NCBI GenBank assembly: GCA_016715815.1
Contig: JADJXN010000004.1
Span: forward strand, 62,001-126,000
Source of the DNA: Oligoflexia bacterium
GTDB lineage: Bacteria > Bdellovibrionota > Bdellovibrionia > JABDDW01
Reading direction: 5' to 3'
Length of the DNA stretch: 64,000 bases
The position numbers and the translations under genes are program-made. The notes beneath the pieces are model-generated. The model worked only from the letters and a program-made list of their open reading frames with translations, was not told where the DNA came from and searched no databases. Positions 17,003 to 26,023 of this stretch are shown one piece after another; positions within the stretch are counted from its first letter, which is position 1; every line of letters begins with the position of its first letter.

Positions 17003-17816
17003 CTAGGCAAACACAAGAGACTTTATCATCGTCTTTTTTTCAAGCTTTTCTGAAATTTCTTTTAACTTTTGTGAGGGCACTTGTTTTAGCCCAGCAAGTG
17101 GCGGCACGCGGTCTAAGCTGTAAATATGCACAAGCTTTGGTTTAATAATTCCTACAACCTCAATCCAATCTTCAATTTCACCGGGCGTGGTGTTATCAAT
17201 TACACCTTGGACAAAAAAAGATTGCAGAATTACATCATTAAGTTTTTTTGTTCCTTGAATAAGCTTATTAATAGACATTCTTACAAGTGGTGCATCTACC
17301 TTTTCAAGCATAGCATCGTTTCCGGCATCAAGTTTGATCATGCGGTCATCTAACATATTTAAACCTTTTATTACTTTTGCATCTTGCAAAGTTGAGCCAT
17401 TAGTTAAAATGCCAACTTTGCTTTCAGGTGTTAACTCGTTGCGAACTTTTTTTACAACCTCCACCGCTTCTGGAAATAGTGGGTACATGGTGGGCTCACC
17501 ATTTCCAACAATGGATAAAGAATCAAGTTTGACATCATTTTTTGTTAGCTCCACAATTTTTATTCTTAATGCAGCTTCAAGTTGCTCAAGGGTGGGATAG
17601 TTAGCGGCCTTTTTCATTTCAGACATTTTTAATTTTGTAAAACCAAGCTCGCAATAGGGGCAGTTAAAGCTACAAATTTTTTCACCGCTTCCTAAAAGAT
17701 TTATTCCAAGGCTAACACCTAAGCGCCTTGATTTTATTGGGCCATAAGTAATTCCCCAACTTTCGGCTAGCTCTTTTAATTCTTCATATTCTTTTTGTTT
17801 TCTTAGGAAATTCCAT
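17003..17816 (-). CDS. Radical SAM protein with a probable one-base frameshift at its 5' end
   Basis: The ~207 residues from 17626 lack a radical SAM motif, but the same frame is open upstream to 17836 and encodes YGPIKSRRLGVSLGINLL and then KICSFNCPYCELG, the CxxxCxxC cluster motif of the Fe-S oxidoreductase family COG0731-like. No ATG, GTG or TTG exists in that upstream frame. An ATG at 17816 (with AGGA about 11 bases upstream) would join it as MEF-LRKQKEY if one base were removed at 17806-17807 (TTTCC). Either the gene carries a frameshift (natural or sequencing error) or it uses a rare start. The downstream part has VGNGEPTMYP and GILTNGS, typical of the family. Substrate unknown. Confidence 0.7.
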
Positions 17817-17920
17817 GAAGCTGCGTGTCCTATTATTTAATGGCCAAATATATAAACTATCCTTATACTTTTAATAGATGTTTGTGAAGAAAAAAATAGA
17901 ACGTAACAAGGAGGCTTCAA

Positions 17921-18562
17921 ATGCGTATACTATTAATTCTATTAACTTTGTCGCTTGTGCCGGCGGCAAGCTTTGCTCAAAAAGGCAAAGGGGGTAAGGT
18001 AAGTTTAAAGGCTTATTATGGCTATGCTTCAGTAAGTCCAGCCAATGTTAATACAAACCACAGTCAGTACACAGCACCAAGACCGGGAGATATTACATCT
18101 CACCAATATTATGGTGGAGGCTTAGGTTTTATGTTGGGACAAAAGTTTGAAGTAGCAGCCCAGTATGAAATGTATGAGGCAAAAAATAATGCCTCAAACG
18201 GAAACGGTATTACCATTGACATGGATATGGCTTGGCTAGATTTTAACTACTACTTTGTTAGAAGTGCTTGGTATGTTTACTTAGGTGCTGGAGCTGGTAT
18301 GACAGTTTCAAGTAGCTTTCCAAGAAAGCAAACAACAACTGTTACCTATAGTGCCGATAACAACATTGCATTTGAAGGTCAACTTGGCTTTGGTAGAATG
18401 TTGGGTAATCACTTCTCTTTATTCTTAGAGGCTGCATATAAATCAATCACCACGGGTGATTTAAAAAGCGGCAGCACATTCTTAACTAACACTGGTAACC
18501 AAAGAGTTAAGGTTGATATGTCTGGCTTGTACGCAAGTGCGGGCTTAGGAATTCATTTTTAG
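17921..18562 (+). CDS. Outer-membrane beta-barrel protein
   Basis: A 213-residue protein with signal peptide MRILLILLTLSLVPAASFAQ and alternating aromatic/polar strands typical of an 8-strand OmpA/OmpW-like barrel (VSLKAYYGYAS, YYGGGLGFMLGQKFEVAAQYEMY, WYVYLGAGAGMTV), ending in ASAGLGIHF, the terminal Phe being the usual barrel-insertion signal. AAGGAGG precedes the ATG. It is followed by a terminator-like hairpin (18571-18625). Confidence 0.82.
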   Translation: MRILLILLTLSLVPAASFAQKGKGGKVSLKAYYGYASVSPANVNTNHSQYTAPRPGDITSHQYYGGGLGFMLGQKFEVAAQYEMYEAKNNASNGNGITIDMDMAWLDFNYYFVRSAWYVYLGAGAGMTVSSSFPRKQTTTVTYSADNNIAFEGQLGFGRMLGNHFSLFLEAAYKSITTGDLKSGSTFLTNTGNQRVKVDMSGLYASAGLGIHF

Positions 18563-18570
18563 TTTGATTA

Positions 18571-18625
18571 AAGGCTGAATTGTTGAGAGGCTTCCTATAA
18601 TGAGAAACACAATTCAGCCTTTTTT
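18571..18625 (+). terminator. Terminator-like hairpin enclosing the next start codon
   Basis: A perfect 13-bp stem, AAGGCTGAATTGT (18571-18583) with ACAATTCAGCCTT (18609-18621), then a T-run to 18625. The 25-base loop contains the GAGAGG and ATG (18600) of the next gene, and the second arm is inside that gene's signal-peptide codons. It should terminate transcription from the upstream barrel gene and would also fold over the translation start of the next gene. Confidence 0.75.
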
Positions 18626-19199
18626 ATTTGTTTTAGCTTTTGTTTTAACTACCTTCCTTTCAAACCAAGTATTAGCGCGCACTACTCAACAAAAAAGATT
18701 TGTTGGTTTCCCAGAGAGTAACCGCGGCTGGACTTTTTTATTAGGTGAGCCTATTTATGCTCGCTATAGTTTATTTACAAATTGGAAAAGAGCCTGGAAT
18801 TTTTCTTTAGGCTATTCCTTTAGTAAGCTTGTCGTGGGAAGTGTGGATCATGTTTGGTATTTTTATAGTGTAGATGATAAAGTGCGCGAGCTTGATTTTT
18901 GGAATTCATTACTGTTTTACCTAGGCGTTGGTGCAAAAGCGGGAATGGGTTTAGGGGGACACGATCCAAACGACAACCCTCAATTGGGTATACGTTTGGT
19001 TTCAGGAGCCGAATATGTTTTTGTAGGATCTCCTTGGAGTGTGCGCTTAGAATTAACCCCCGAGATAAATTTAAAGGGCCGTGCGGCTTTTAACATTGCA
19101 GCTGGTGTGGGACTTACTTATTACATTGGCTCTGTCGCATCTGAGATTAAGAAAAAAACCATTAAATACCAAGATTATGATCCCAGTGAGTTTGATTAA
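18600..19199 (+). CDS. Putative outer-membrane protein of unknown function
   Basis: A 199-residue protein with a signal peptide (MRNTIQPFLFVLAFVLTTFLS, cleavage near VLARA-like VLAR) and a glycine- and aromatic-rich mature part with amphipathic strands (AWNFSLGYSFSKLVVG, LLFYLGVGAKAGMGLGG, IAAGVGLTYYIG) that suggest a beta barrel. Unlike a classical barrel it ends in a charged tail (IKKKTIKYQDYDPSEFD). Start codon and ribosome binding site lie in the loop of a strong hairpin. No family recognised. Confidence 0.65.
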   Translation: MRNTIQPFLFVLAFVLTTFLSNQVLARTTQQKRFVGFPESNRGWTFLLGEPIYARYSLFTNWKRAWNFSLGYSFSKLVVGSVDHVWYFYSVDDKVRELDFWNSLLFYLGVGAKAGMGLGGHDPNDNPQLGIRLVSGAEYVFVGSPWSVRLELTPEINLKGRAAFNIAAGVGLTYYIGSVASEIKKKTIKYQDYDPSEFD

Positions 19200-19218
19200 T
19201 AATAAATTAATCATTTTT
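19193..19218 (+). terminator. AT-only terminator at a convergent junction
   Basis: Stem TGATTAAT (19193-19200) with ATTAATCA (19206-19213), loop 5, then TTTTT. The stop codons of both convergent genes lie inside the stem. The stem has few G-C pairs, so strength is doubtful. Confidence 0.4.
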
Positions 19219-21043
19219 CATATTTGTTAATTTTGTTCTTAGCTTTTTGGTAATAAGGGTCGCTGGGAATATTATTTTCTAAAATTATTCTCCATTTTTT
19301 CTTTGCAGATTCAATATTACCTAGGTCTTCTTCTATAACACTTTCAGAATAAAGAGTTTTTACCTCAAGGCGTAACTCACTTAAAGCACGTTTTTTAAAT
19401 TCCGCAGCTTCTTTGTTTTCTGAGAAAAGCTCTAAAGCTTTATTAAATTTTACAATAGCATTTTTAAATTCCTTCTGCTCCAAAGCAGATTTCCCTTCAT
19501 TAACAAATGCTTGGCTTTGGCTGAGCATTTGCTCTTTTGCATATTTTAAGCCGGATTGAGCTTTGGCCTTTAAATTTTGAGAATCATTAAAAGACATTCT
19601 CTCAACAGCTGCAAAATCTCTTGCCGCCGCAGGGTAGCGTTTTTCTTTTAAAGCGCTTTGAGCGCGGGCAAAGATTTGCTTGGCCGCCTGTGCTCTTTGA
19701 GCTGCTGCTTCACGTGCTGCTTGTGTGTTTTCAATTTGGTATAATTTGAGGTTGGCATTTTCAACGAGCTCTTTTGCTTTTAAATTTTCTGGGTCCATGT
19801 CAATGATTTGAGCTACGCAAGGTTCCACTTGTGAGTATTTTTTATTATTATAAAGCTGGTCACACTCGGCTAAAATTCCATCAATACGTTGTTTTAACTC
19901 ATTCTGCTCTCTGGCAAGCCTTTGTACCTCTGCACTTTGCCTTTTAAGTTCTATGGCTTGCTTGGATAATGCCTCAATGTTTTTTGCATCTTTATAGTTA
20001 GGGGTTAATTGAAATATTTTAGCTAGCTCTAATGCTGCAAGGTCATACTTGCCTGAGGTGTAAAGGCTGAGTGCTAAATTATAAGTCTCATCAATGAATT
20101 TTTTTTGTGCGTCTGTTAAGTTGTTTGCCTGGCTTGGTGAGCTAACGCTTGAAATTTGTCTGGTATCTTTAATTTTGCTTTTATCATTTTCAGTTAGCTT
20201 ACCTATAATTCCTGCAACAAGTAAAACGCCTAAAGCTAAGAAAACTGGCTTAAGCTTGTTTTGTGAGCTGCCAATTTTAACGACTGGCTGGTCATAGTTA
20301 GCATAAGTCTGCATTGTATTGTTACTTGCTTCGGAACTTGTAGTGGGGGCAAGGGCGGGAAGGTTTTCAAATGCTGAATGAACTTCTTCATATAAGAATA
20401 CTTCATTGCCTATTTGAATGCGCTGTCCGCCTTCTAATTTCTGCTCCATAACTTTATTGCCGCTCACAATGGTTCCGTGTGTGCTGTTTAAATCTTTAAT
20501 GCTATAACCATAGTTCTTTTTTTCTAAAATAAAATGCCGTCTACTAGCCTTGGGATCATTTAAAATAATATCACAATCATCTCCGCGCCCTGCTGTAATG
20601 GGCCCTTCATGTAAAACTATTTCTTCAATGGGGTCTCCATTGGAGTCCTCTCTAAATAAAACAAATTTTACAGGTGCTGGGTCTATATTTGTTTTTTCTG
20701 AAAGCGATTCAACATTTGTCTTTTCTTCATTTTGGCCCAGATCAAAAGTTTTTGAAGCAACTTCATTATAAACTAATTCAAAACCACCAATTTGAAATTT
20801 ACTTCCATCAGTTAGGCTTAATTCTTTTAAGCTGCTTGCGCCTACTGTTAAAAAACCATTGTCAGAAATAATTTCACAAACCCAAGCTTTGTTTTTAAAA
20901 ATAAGTCTTGCATGCTTCCTTGAAATTTCGGGCTCAGCAAGCACAATGTCGCACTGGGAGCTACGGCCTAATATATACTCACAAGAAGTATCCAGTTCCT
21001 TTTCAATGAATATATTATTATTTTTAAAAATACTTAGCTTCAT
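19211..21043 (-). CDS. Double-FHA membrane protein with C-terminal TPR-like repeats
   Basis: A 610-residue protein. Two forkhead-associated phosphothreonine-binding domains: residues ~8-92 (LGRSSQCDI, SRKHARL, NGFL) and ~125-215 (GRGDDCDI, SRRHFIL, NSTHGTIVSG). A single membrane helix at about 265-285 (PVFLALGVLLVAGIIG) follows, then a ~300-residue helical region of TPR-like repeats and coiled coil. FHA domains would be cytoplasmic and the repeats on the other side of the membrane. It is the last gene of a five-gene unit with TadC; it starts two bases after the preceding FHA gene. Confidence 0.85.
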   Translation of the reverse strand: MKLSIFKNNNIFIEKELDTSCEYILGRSSQCDIVLAEPEISRKHARLIFKNKAWVCEIISDNGFLTVGASSLKELSLTDGSKFQIGGFELVYNEVASKTFDLGQNEEKTNVESLSEKTNIDPAPVKFVLFREDSNGDPIEEIVLHEGPITAGRGDDCDIILNDPKASRRHFILEKKNYGYSIKDLNSTHGTIVSGNKVMEQKLEGGQRIQIGNEVFLYEEVHSAFENLPALAPTTSSEASNNTMQTYANYDQPVVKIGSSQNKLKPVFLALGVLLVAGIIGKLTENDKSKIKDTRQISSVSSPSQANNLTDAQKKFIDETYNLALSLYTSGKYDLAALELAKIFQLTPNYKDAKNIEALSKQAIELKRQSAEVQRLAREQNELKQRIDGILAECDQLYNNKKYSQVEPCVAQIIDMDPENLKAKELVENANLKLYQIENTQAAREAAAQRAQAAKQIFARAQSALKEKRYPAAARDFAAVERMSFNDSQNLKAKAQSGLKYAKEQMLSQSQAFVNEGKSALEQKEFKNAIVKFNKALELFSENKEAAEFKKRALSELRLEVKTLYSESVIEEDLGNIESAKKKWRIILENNIPSDPYYQKAKNKINKYEK

Positions 21044-21045
21044 GG

Positions 21046-21963
21046 TTACCTATTATTAATTAAAATTAAGTTAATCGACTCTAATCTTTTTTGTGCTAGT
21101 TGTGCATTTTTATTATTTAAATCATTAACTAGTAAAAGTACGGTTCTATACTCATTGGCCGCTTGAGAATATTTTTGTGTTTGAAAATATTTTTCCCCTC
21201 TTTCAAGACTTGAAGTAATTTGCTCATTTAATTTTAGCCTTGAGCGAGAAAGATATCTTTTAGCAAGTGGGTGCTCGGGGTAAAGGGCAAGGGCGGCTTC
21301 AAAAAATTGAATTGCTCTAGAAAAATTGCTCTCTCTAAATTCTCTAAAGCCTTTTAGGTAGAAAGCTTGTGCCTCTGAATATTGCTGGGTGTCCTTGCCT
21401 TTTTTTGCTATTTCCATTTGTTTTGCATTATTAAAAGACTCTAAGGTTTCAAGTTCTGCATTCAGAGCTGTTTCATCAGTAATTTTAAATTGTTTTTTGT
21501 TTGCACTATTATTTTTTAAAATAAAAAATCCGCCAATAATACACGCAATAACTATTAAAACAAGTTTTCCATTTGCATTTTTAGTACTTACAGAAAACCC
21601 ACCTTGTACTAAGCTTAAAGAAGGGGTTTTAGAAAAAACCGGCGCTGGTGGGCCATAAATTAAAGTGGTATTGCCAATGATGATTTGATCCCCAAGTGTT
21701 AAAAGTTTTTCATTAACAAGATTGCCATTAACAATAATCCCATTCTGACTTCCGGCATCTACAATCCAATAATTTTGTTCTCGCTTTTCAACGCGTGCAT
21801 GGTAGCGACTGGATTTTACATCATCTAAAACAACATCATTATCAGTGGCGCGGCCAATGCGGATGGTTTGTCCTAAAAGTTTATAGCAAACGCCTTTGTC
21901 ACGGCCTGCAACAATATTTAAACCAATCTCGTTATTTGTTTTTAAAAGAGCAGCGCTTGTCAT
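21046..21963 (-). CDS. FHA-domain membrane protein with TPR-like C-terminus
   Basis: A 305-residue protein: one FHA domain (residues ~13-105; IGRATDNDV, SSRYHARV, SQNGIIVNG), one membrane helix (~130-150; GKLVLIVIACIIGGFFIL), and a C-terminal TPR-like region (YSEAQAFYLKGFREF, RAIQFFEAALALYPEHPLAK). It overlaps the upstream FHA gene by four bases (ATGA) and is followed two bases later by the double-FHA gene. The same layout in all three neighbours suggests one complex that reads Ser/Thr phosphorylation near the secretion machinery. Confidence 0.85.
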   Translation of the reverse strand: MTSAALLKTNNEIGLNIVAGRDKGVCYKLLGQTIRIGRATDNDVVLDDVKSSRYHARVEKREQNYWIVDAGSQNGIIVNGNLVNEKLLTLGDQIIIGNTTLIYGPPAPVFSKTPSLSLVQGGFSVSTKNANGKLVLIVIACIIGGFFILKNNSANKKQFKITDETALNAELETLESFNNAKQMEIAKKGKDTQQYSEAQAFYLKGFREFRESNFSRAIQFFEAALALYPEHPLAKRYLSRSRLKLNEQITSSLERGEKYFQTQKYSQAANEYRTVLLLVNDLNNKNAQLAQKRLESINLILINNR

Positions 21964-23456
21964 GCGGCCATCCTTCTTTTAATAACAATAACGGTGTAGT
22001 TTACTCTCTCCCCATTAGTGACAGATTGAGCGTCAATTTCATACTCGGTGCCAGAAATATCAAGTTGGCTTGAGCTGATTTGCGAAGGCTGGCTCATTGA
22101 TCTAAGCCATAAATCTTCTAAATTTAATTTTAATGCCTGGTCTTGCAAAATATCTAGGCTTTGATTCTGAATTGTTATTAAGCGCATTCCCGTTAAATCT
22201 TCAAAGGCCGTGTTTACTGAAATAATTCTTTTTTCTTTATCTAAAATTATGGCTGGCTCTTGAATTATGCGTGTTAAATTCATGGCTTCAATAAGAGGAT
22301 CATACTGTTCTATTTGAACGCTTTGATTTTTTTGTCCCATTCGTGAAAGGGCACTATTTATATTTGTAATAAGGCTATGCATTTGCTCAAAGTCGTATTC
22401 TGGTTCAATAATAAGTTTTTCTCCGCGAAGAGCTGAGTCAAGTTGTGTGGTTATGCTTTCAACATTTTTTGAAACAATTTTGTAAATTAAAAAATAAACC
22501 AACCATCCCACTAAAAGTGCAATAATTAATATTCTCGCAAATAAACCTACAGAATGAGCCAAATTGACAGAATTAATTTTATATAAAACCACAGCATAGG
22601 CAGCAATGCTTTGCTGGCCCGTTTCAGTTGAAAACACCCTTATGGGATAACTTGCTCCAATAGATGAGCCAGCTTTATCAACAAAAATTTCATCATGCTT
22701 TCTGGCGCGGGCAACAAATTCTTCATTTGAATAAGATTGTGCTCTTAACAGGGGCGCAATAATATGTCCATCTTCTTTTGACACAACCATGGCAGCTGTT
22801 ACACCGTCTTCAGTTTCAGCAAAATCTGTTCGAACGGTATTCTCAGCTCCTTGTCTATAGGCCTGTTCCCCTGCAGCTGCAAGTTGGCGTGCAATAGTGA
22901 GCGCTCTTCGTTGCGCTTCTTTTTCAACACCGTCTTTCATCATAGAAGACATAGGAATTGTTGAAAGCACCGTAAGCACTACTGCAAAGGCTAAAACAAA
23001 AATGAGTAAAACACTTTTTAGTGGGTAAAGTTGATTGAGTTTATAAATTCCTGGTAAAACCACATTTTCTAAATAAGCATGGGCTGCATTTGTATTTTGC
23101 TGGCTAAACTGCGGAGCTTGCCCCAGCGGATTAAACTGATTAAATTGTGGAATTGAGGTCTGCGTTGCGGATTTAATTTTCTCAAGTTCTACTACGGTTG
23201 TGTGAAAAGCAATGCGATCTGAATTTTTTAAAATTCTATCTTGCACTCTTGCGCCATTTACAAACGTACCATTGCTTGAATTAAGATCTGTAATTGAGCA
23301 AACACCTTCGCGCACAATAATTTGCGCATGTTTTTTACTCACACCATTTGAGAGAATGACAACATCGTTATCAGTAGAACGTCCAATGGAATTTACGCCC
23401 TCTTTTAGAGAGTACTCTTTTATGTCAGCACCCTTAAGTACTCTAAGCTTCCACAT
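21960..23456 (-). CDS. FHA-domain transmembrane sensor with PAS-like domain
   Basis: A 498-residue protein. FHA domain at residues ~3-92 (SIGRSTDNDV, SKKHAQI, NGTFVNG), a Gln/Asn-rich linker, membrane helix ~147-167, an extracytoplasmic domain (~170-290), a second membrane helix (~310-330), a HAMP-like stretch, and a PAS-like domain (~395-460; PAIILDKEKRIISVNTAFED). No kinase or cyclase follows. The start at 23456 is chosen because TTGGAG lies nine bases upstream; an ATG at 23471 is also in frame. It overlaps the DUF192 gene by 14 bases. Confidence 0.83.
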   Translation of the reverse strand: MWKLRVLKGADIKEYSLKEGVNSIGRSTDNDVVILSNGVSKKHAQIIVREGVCSITDLNSSNGTFVNGARVQDRILKNSDRIAFHTTVVELEKIKSATQTSIPQFNQFNPLGQAPQFSQQNTNAAHAYLENVVLPGIYKLNQLYPLKSVLLIFVLAFAVVLTVLSTIPMSSMMKDGVEKEAQRRALTIARQLAAAGEQAYRQGAENTVRTDFAETEDGVTAAMVVSKEDGHIIAPLLRAQSYSNEEFVARARKHDEIFVDKAGSSIGASYPIRVFSTETGQQSIAAYAVVLYKINSVNLAHSVGLFARILIIALLVGWLVYFLIYKIVSKNVESITTQLDSALRGEKLIIEPEYDFEQMHSLITNINSALSRMGQKNQSVQIEQYDPLIEAMNLTRIIQEPAIILDKEKRIISVNTAFEDLTGMRLITIQNQSLDILQDQALKLNLEDLWLRSMSQPSQISSSQLDISGTEYEIDAQSVTNGERVNYTVIVIKRRMAA

Positions 23457-23793
23457 GTATATGGTCTCCAACTTGCGTATGAGTTTTATTAATCATTCCA
23501 CTTGGCAGCTCTAAGCAATCTGTTTGAACAAAAATCGGCGCAAACACCACTCTCCATGGTTTTACGTTTTCCTTTACCCAGCGGACTTGTCCGCGTTTGT
23601 CTATAAAAACAAGATCTATTGGAAAGTTCATAAAAAATGTGTGAATAGAGTTTCCGCTGCGCTTTATTAATAAAGCCTGGCCTTCTGAGAAGTTTTTTCT
23701 TCCCATAAGCCCCTTCATTCTTTCATAAAGGGAATTTGCCACTTCAAGTCTTGCAGATAGAATACTTTGATTTTTTGAATTCAAAGCTTTCAT
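23443..23793 (-). CDS. DUF192-family protein
   Basis: A 116-residue protein with the DUF192 pattern: ERMKGLMGRKNF, then GNSIHTFFMNFPIDLVFID, and the C-terminal CLELPSGM. Members are usually small, soluble or exported proteins of unknown function; this one has no signal peptide. Its ATG shares a base with the TadC stop (TAATG) and its end overlaps the FHA sensor gene, so it is embedded in the secretion operon. DUF192 genes are known companions of Tad-type loci. Confidence 0.85.
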   Translation of the reverse strand: MKALNSKNQSILSARLEVANSLYERMKGLMGRKNFSEGQALLIKRSGNSIHTFFMNFPIDLVFIDKRGQVRWVKENVKPWRVVFAPIFVQTDCLELPSGMINKTHTQVGDHIHVEA

Positions 23794-24716
23794 TATTTGC
23801 CCCCCATGAATTGTAAAATAACAGGGCCAAAAACCATAATTAGAACTGCGGGTAAGATAAACATGATTAGTGGCAAGTAAATTTTTTGTGAAGCCTCAGC
23901 GCCTGCTTTTTCTGCTCTAACAAATCTCTCTTGTCTCATTTGCTCAGATTGTTGTCTTAAAACATTTCCAATGCTTGCACCCAAAGTATCAGCTGTTGTG
24001 AGCACTGCTATGAAGCTTGAAACCTCAGACATATTCATTCTCCAAGCCATTGCATTTAAGGCCTCAGAACGTGAGCTTCCTAATTTTAAATCTCTTAGCA
24101 CTTGTGCAAGTTCCTCGCTGAGTGCGCCACCATTCATTTTGTTAACCACGCGTTCAATGGCCGCAATAAAATCAAGACCTGCTTCTGTGGAAAGGGAAAG
24201 AAGATCAATGACAAAAGGAAGGTCTACTAAAACTTGTGCACGTCTTTCATTCTTAAAGCCTTTAACGAAAAAGTAAGGGAACACAAAACCGACAACACCA
24301 AAGAATAAAATAAAAAGAAAAGGGTAATTTAAATTAAATAAAAAATTAAAGGCCATTAAAATTACAGGAAGCATAATTCCTAAAAATAATTGCAATGCCA
24401 CATATTCTTCCTCGTTTAGTTCTTGTCCAAGGCCGGCACTATTAATTTCTCTTTTTAGATTTTTTTTGTACTCTTCAAGTTTGTATTTACTTGTAATGGG
24501 AATAATGAGTCTGTGCAAAAGTGGGCGGCAAACAGAAATAATTGGGGATTTGGATTTTTTAGGAGCCTGACCAAATTCTTCACCACCACTGCCGCCCCAT
24601 AAAAGCGGAGAAGTTTTTTGCGCACTTATGTTTTCAATAAAAGTTTTAACAGCAACAAAAACACTCAAGCCGCCAAGGAGCACACCTAAAATCATAAGTA
24701 TTTGACTAAAAATCAT
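23793..24716 (-). CDS. tadC: TadC-like type II secretion system F-domain protein
   Basis: A 307-residue inner-membrane platform protein of the Flp/Tad pilus system. Membrane helices at about residues 2-22, 98-125, 128-150 and 280-303; the T2SSF domain lies between ~155 and 285 (DLPFVIDLLSLSTEAGLDFIAA and RQEERFVRAEKAG-like RQERFVRAEKAGA). Start 24716 is chosen for GGAG six bases upstream. It begins only 16 bases from the divergent maf gene, and no other tad gene (ATPase, TadB, pilin) is in the window, so this is a detached end of a Tad locus. Confidence 0.85.
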   Translation of the reverse strand: MIFSQILMILGVLLGGLSVFVAVKTFIENISAQKTSPLLWGGSGGEEFGQAPKKSKSPIISVCRPLLHRLIIPITSKYKLEEYKKNLKREINSAGLGQELNEEEYVALQLFLGIMLPVILMAFNFLFNLNYPFLFILFFGVVGFVFPYFFVKGFKNERRAQVLVDLPFVIDLLSLSTEAGLDFIAAIERVVNKMNGGALSEELAQVLRDLKLGSSRSEALNAMAWRMNMSEVSSFIAVLTTADTLGASIGNVLRQQSEQMRQERFVRAEKAGAEASQKIYLPLIMFILPAVLIMVFGPVILQFMGGK

Positions 24717-24732
24717 GCTAAACTCCACATTC

Positions 24733-25347
24733 ATGAAATCAAAAACCTTCAAACTGATTTTGGCCTCAAGATCACCGCGTCGCCGCCAGATACTTAAAGA
24801 GGCGGGTTTTGATTTCACTGTTTACCCATCTAACTCATCGGAATCATTCAGTGAAAACCTAACTTTAGAGGAGAATTTACGCCAAATTTCTAAAGATAAA
24901 ATTAGATCAACCTTAGGAAGGATAACTAGCCGATTTAAAAAGGGAATTTTAGTTTTAAGTGCAGACACGACAGTGGTCTTGGGTAAAACTGTTTTGGGAA
25001 AGCCGGAAAATAGATTAGACGCACAACGTATGTTGAAATTTATGAGTGGTAAAATTCACACAGTTTACACAGCATATACTATCTACAACCTAGACGAAAA
25101 TCTTGAAATTACGCGTCTTATTAAGACAAAAGTTGGGTTTAGAAAACTTGGATCTGAAGAAATTAAACAATATCTTGATTCGGGTGAGGCCTTCGACAAA
25201 GCTGGTTCTTATGGGATTCAAGGTTTGGCAAGAGCCTTTATTAATCTTGTCGAAGGAGATTTGTTAAATGTTGTTGGACTCCCCTTATATGACATTAAAC
25301 GAGAACTTAAAAAACGGAGCTGGCGTGTTCGTAGAAAGCGTGATTGA
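24733..25347 (+). CDS. maf: Maf-family nucleoside triphosphate pyrophosphatase
   Basis: A 204-residue protein with the Maf blocks LILASRSPRRRQIL (residues 8-21), LSADTTVVL with KPEN, DKAGSYGIQG, and GLPLYDI at the end. Maf proteins hydrolyse non-canonical or canonical (d)NTPs and are linked to septum inhibition in some species. The start is set at MKSKTF; a longer form from 24715 is possible. The 3' end overlaps yggS by 59 bases. Confidence 0.92.
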   Translation: MKSKTFKLILASRSPRRRQILKEAGFDFTVYPSNSSESFSENLTLEENLRQISKDKIRSTLGRITSRFKKGILVLSADTTVVLGKTVLGKPENRLDAQRMLKFMSGKIHTVYTAYTIYNLDENLEITRLIKTKVGFRKLGSEEIKQYLDSGEAFDKAGSYGIQGLARAFINLVEGDLLNVVGLPLYDIKRELKKRSWRVRRKRD

Positions 25348-26020
25348 AAAAATTGCTGCAGCGGAAGCTAAAGCAAAACGAAGCACCGGGAGTGTTACTC
25401 TTATTGCCGTTAGTAAGACTAAATCTGCAGATTTAATTTCAAAGGTGGCAGATAAAGGTGTTGTCCACTTTGGTGAAAATTATGTTCAAGAAGCCACTAA
25501 AAAAATTGATAAATTAAAACAAAACCATCCAAATTTAAAATGGCATCTCATTGGTTCCCTTCAAACTAATAAATCAAAATTTGTTGTAGGTAAATTTGAA
25601 ACAATTCAAAGTGTTGACCGTTTTGAATTAGCAAAGGCACTTAACCAAAGAGCAAAAGAAGCAGATCTTGTGCAGAAAATATTAATTCAAGTAAAATTAG
25701 GAGAAGAGCCAACAAAAGGTGGTATTACACCAGAATTATTACCGGAGCTTATCTCTAAAATAAGTGAATTTAAAAATTTAAAGCTTCAGGGTTTGATGAC
25801 TTTACCCCCCCTTGAGGTGGACCCTGAAACATCGAGAAAATATTTTATTCAGCTTAGAGAATTAAGAGATAAAAATGCAAAACTTGTTACGCCTCAAATG
25901 GGTAGTTTTGAAGATTTAAGCATGGGCACAACCCATGATTATGAAGTGGCCATTGAAGAGGGAGCTACCATGGTGCGTGTTGGAACTGCCATTTTTGGTG
26001 GGCGCGAGTTTGGGGATTAA
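25289..26020 (+). CDS. yggS: YggS/PLPBP pyridoxal phosphate homeostasis protein
   Basis: A 243-residue PLP-binding TIM-barrel protein without known enzymatic activity. The PLP lysine is in VTLIAVSKTKS; other family blocks are FGENYVQEA, WHLIGSLQTNK, LMTLPP, SMGTTHDYEVAI and VRVGTAIFG. The start at 25289 is chosen because NENL matches the family N-terminus; no clear ribosome binding site is visible, and it overlaps maf, so translation may be coupled. It is followed by proC, the usual yggS neighbour. Confidence 0.92.
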   Translation: MTLNENLKNGAGVFVESVIEKIAAAEAKAKRSTGSVTLIAVSKTKSADLISKVADKGVVHFGENYVQEATKKIDKLKQNHPNLKWHLIGSLQTNKSKFVVGKFETIQSVDRFELAKALNQRAKEADLVQKILIQVKLGEEPTKGGITPELLPELISKISEFKNLKLQGLMTLPPLEVDPETSRKYFIQLRELRDKNAKLVTPQMGSFEDLSMGTTHDYEVAIEEGATMVRVGTAIFGGREFGD

Positions 26021-26023
26021 ATT

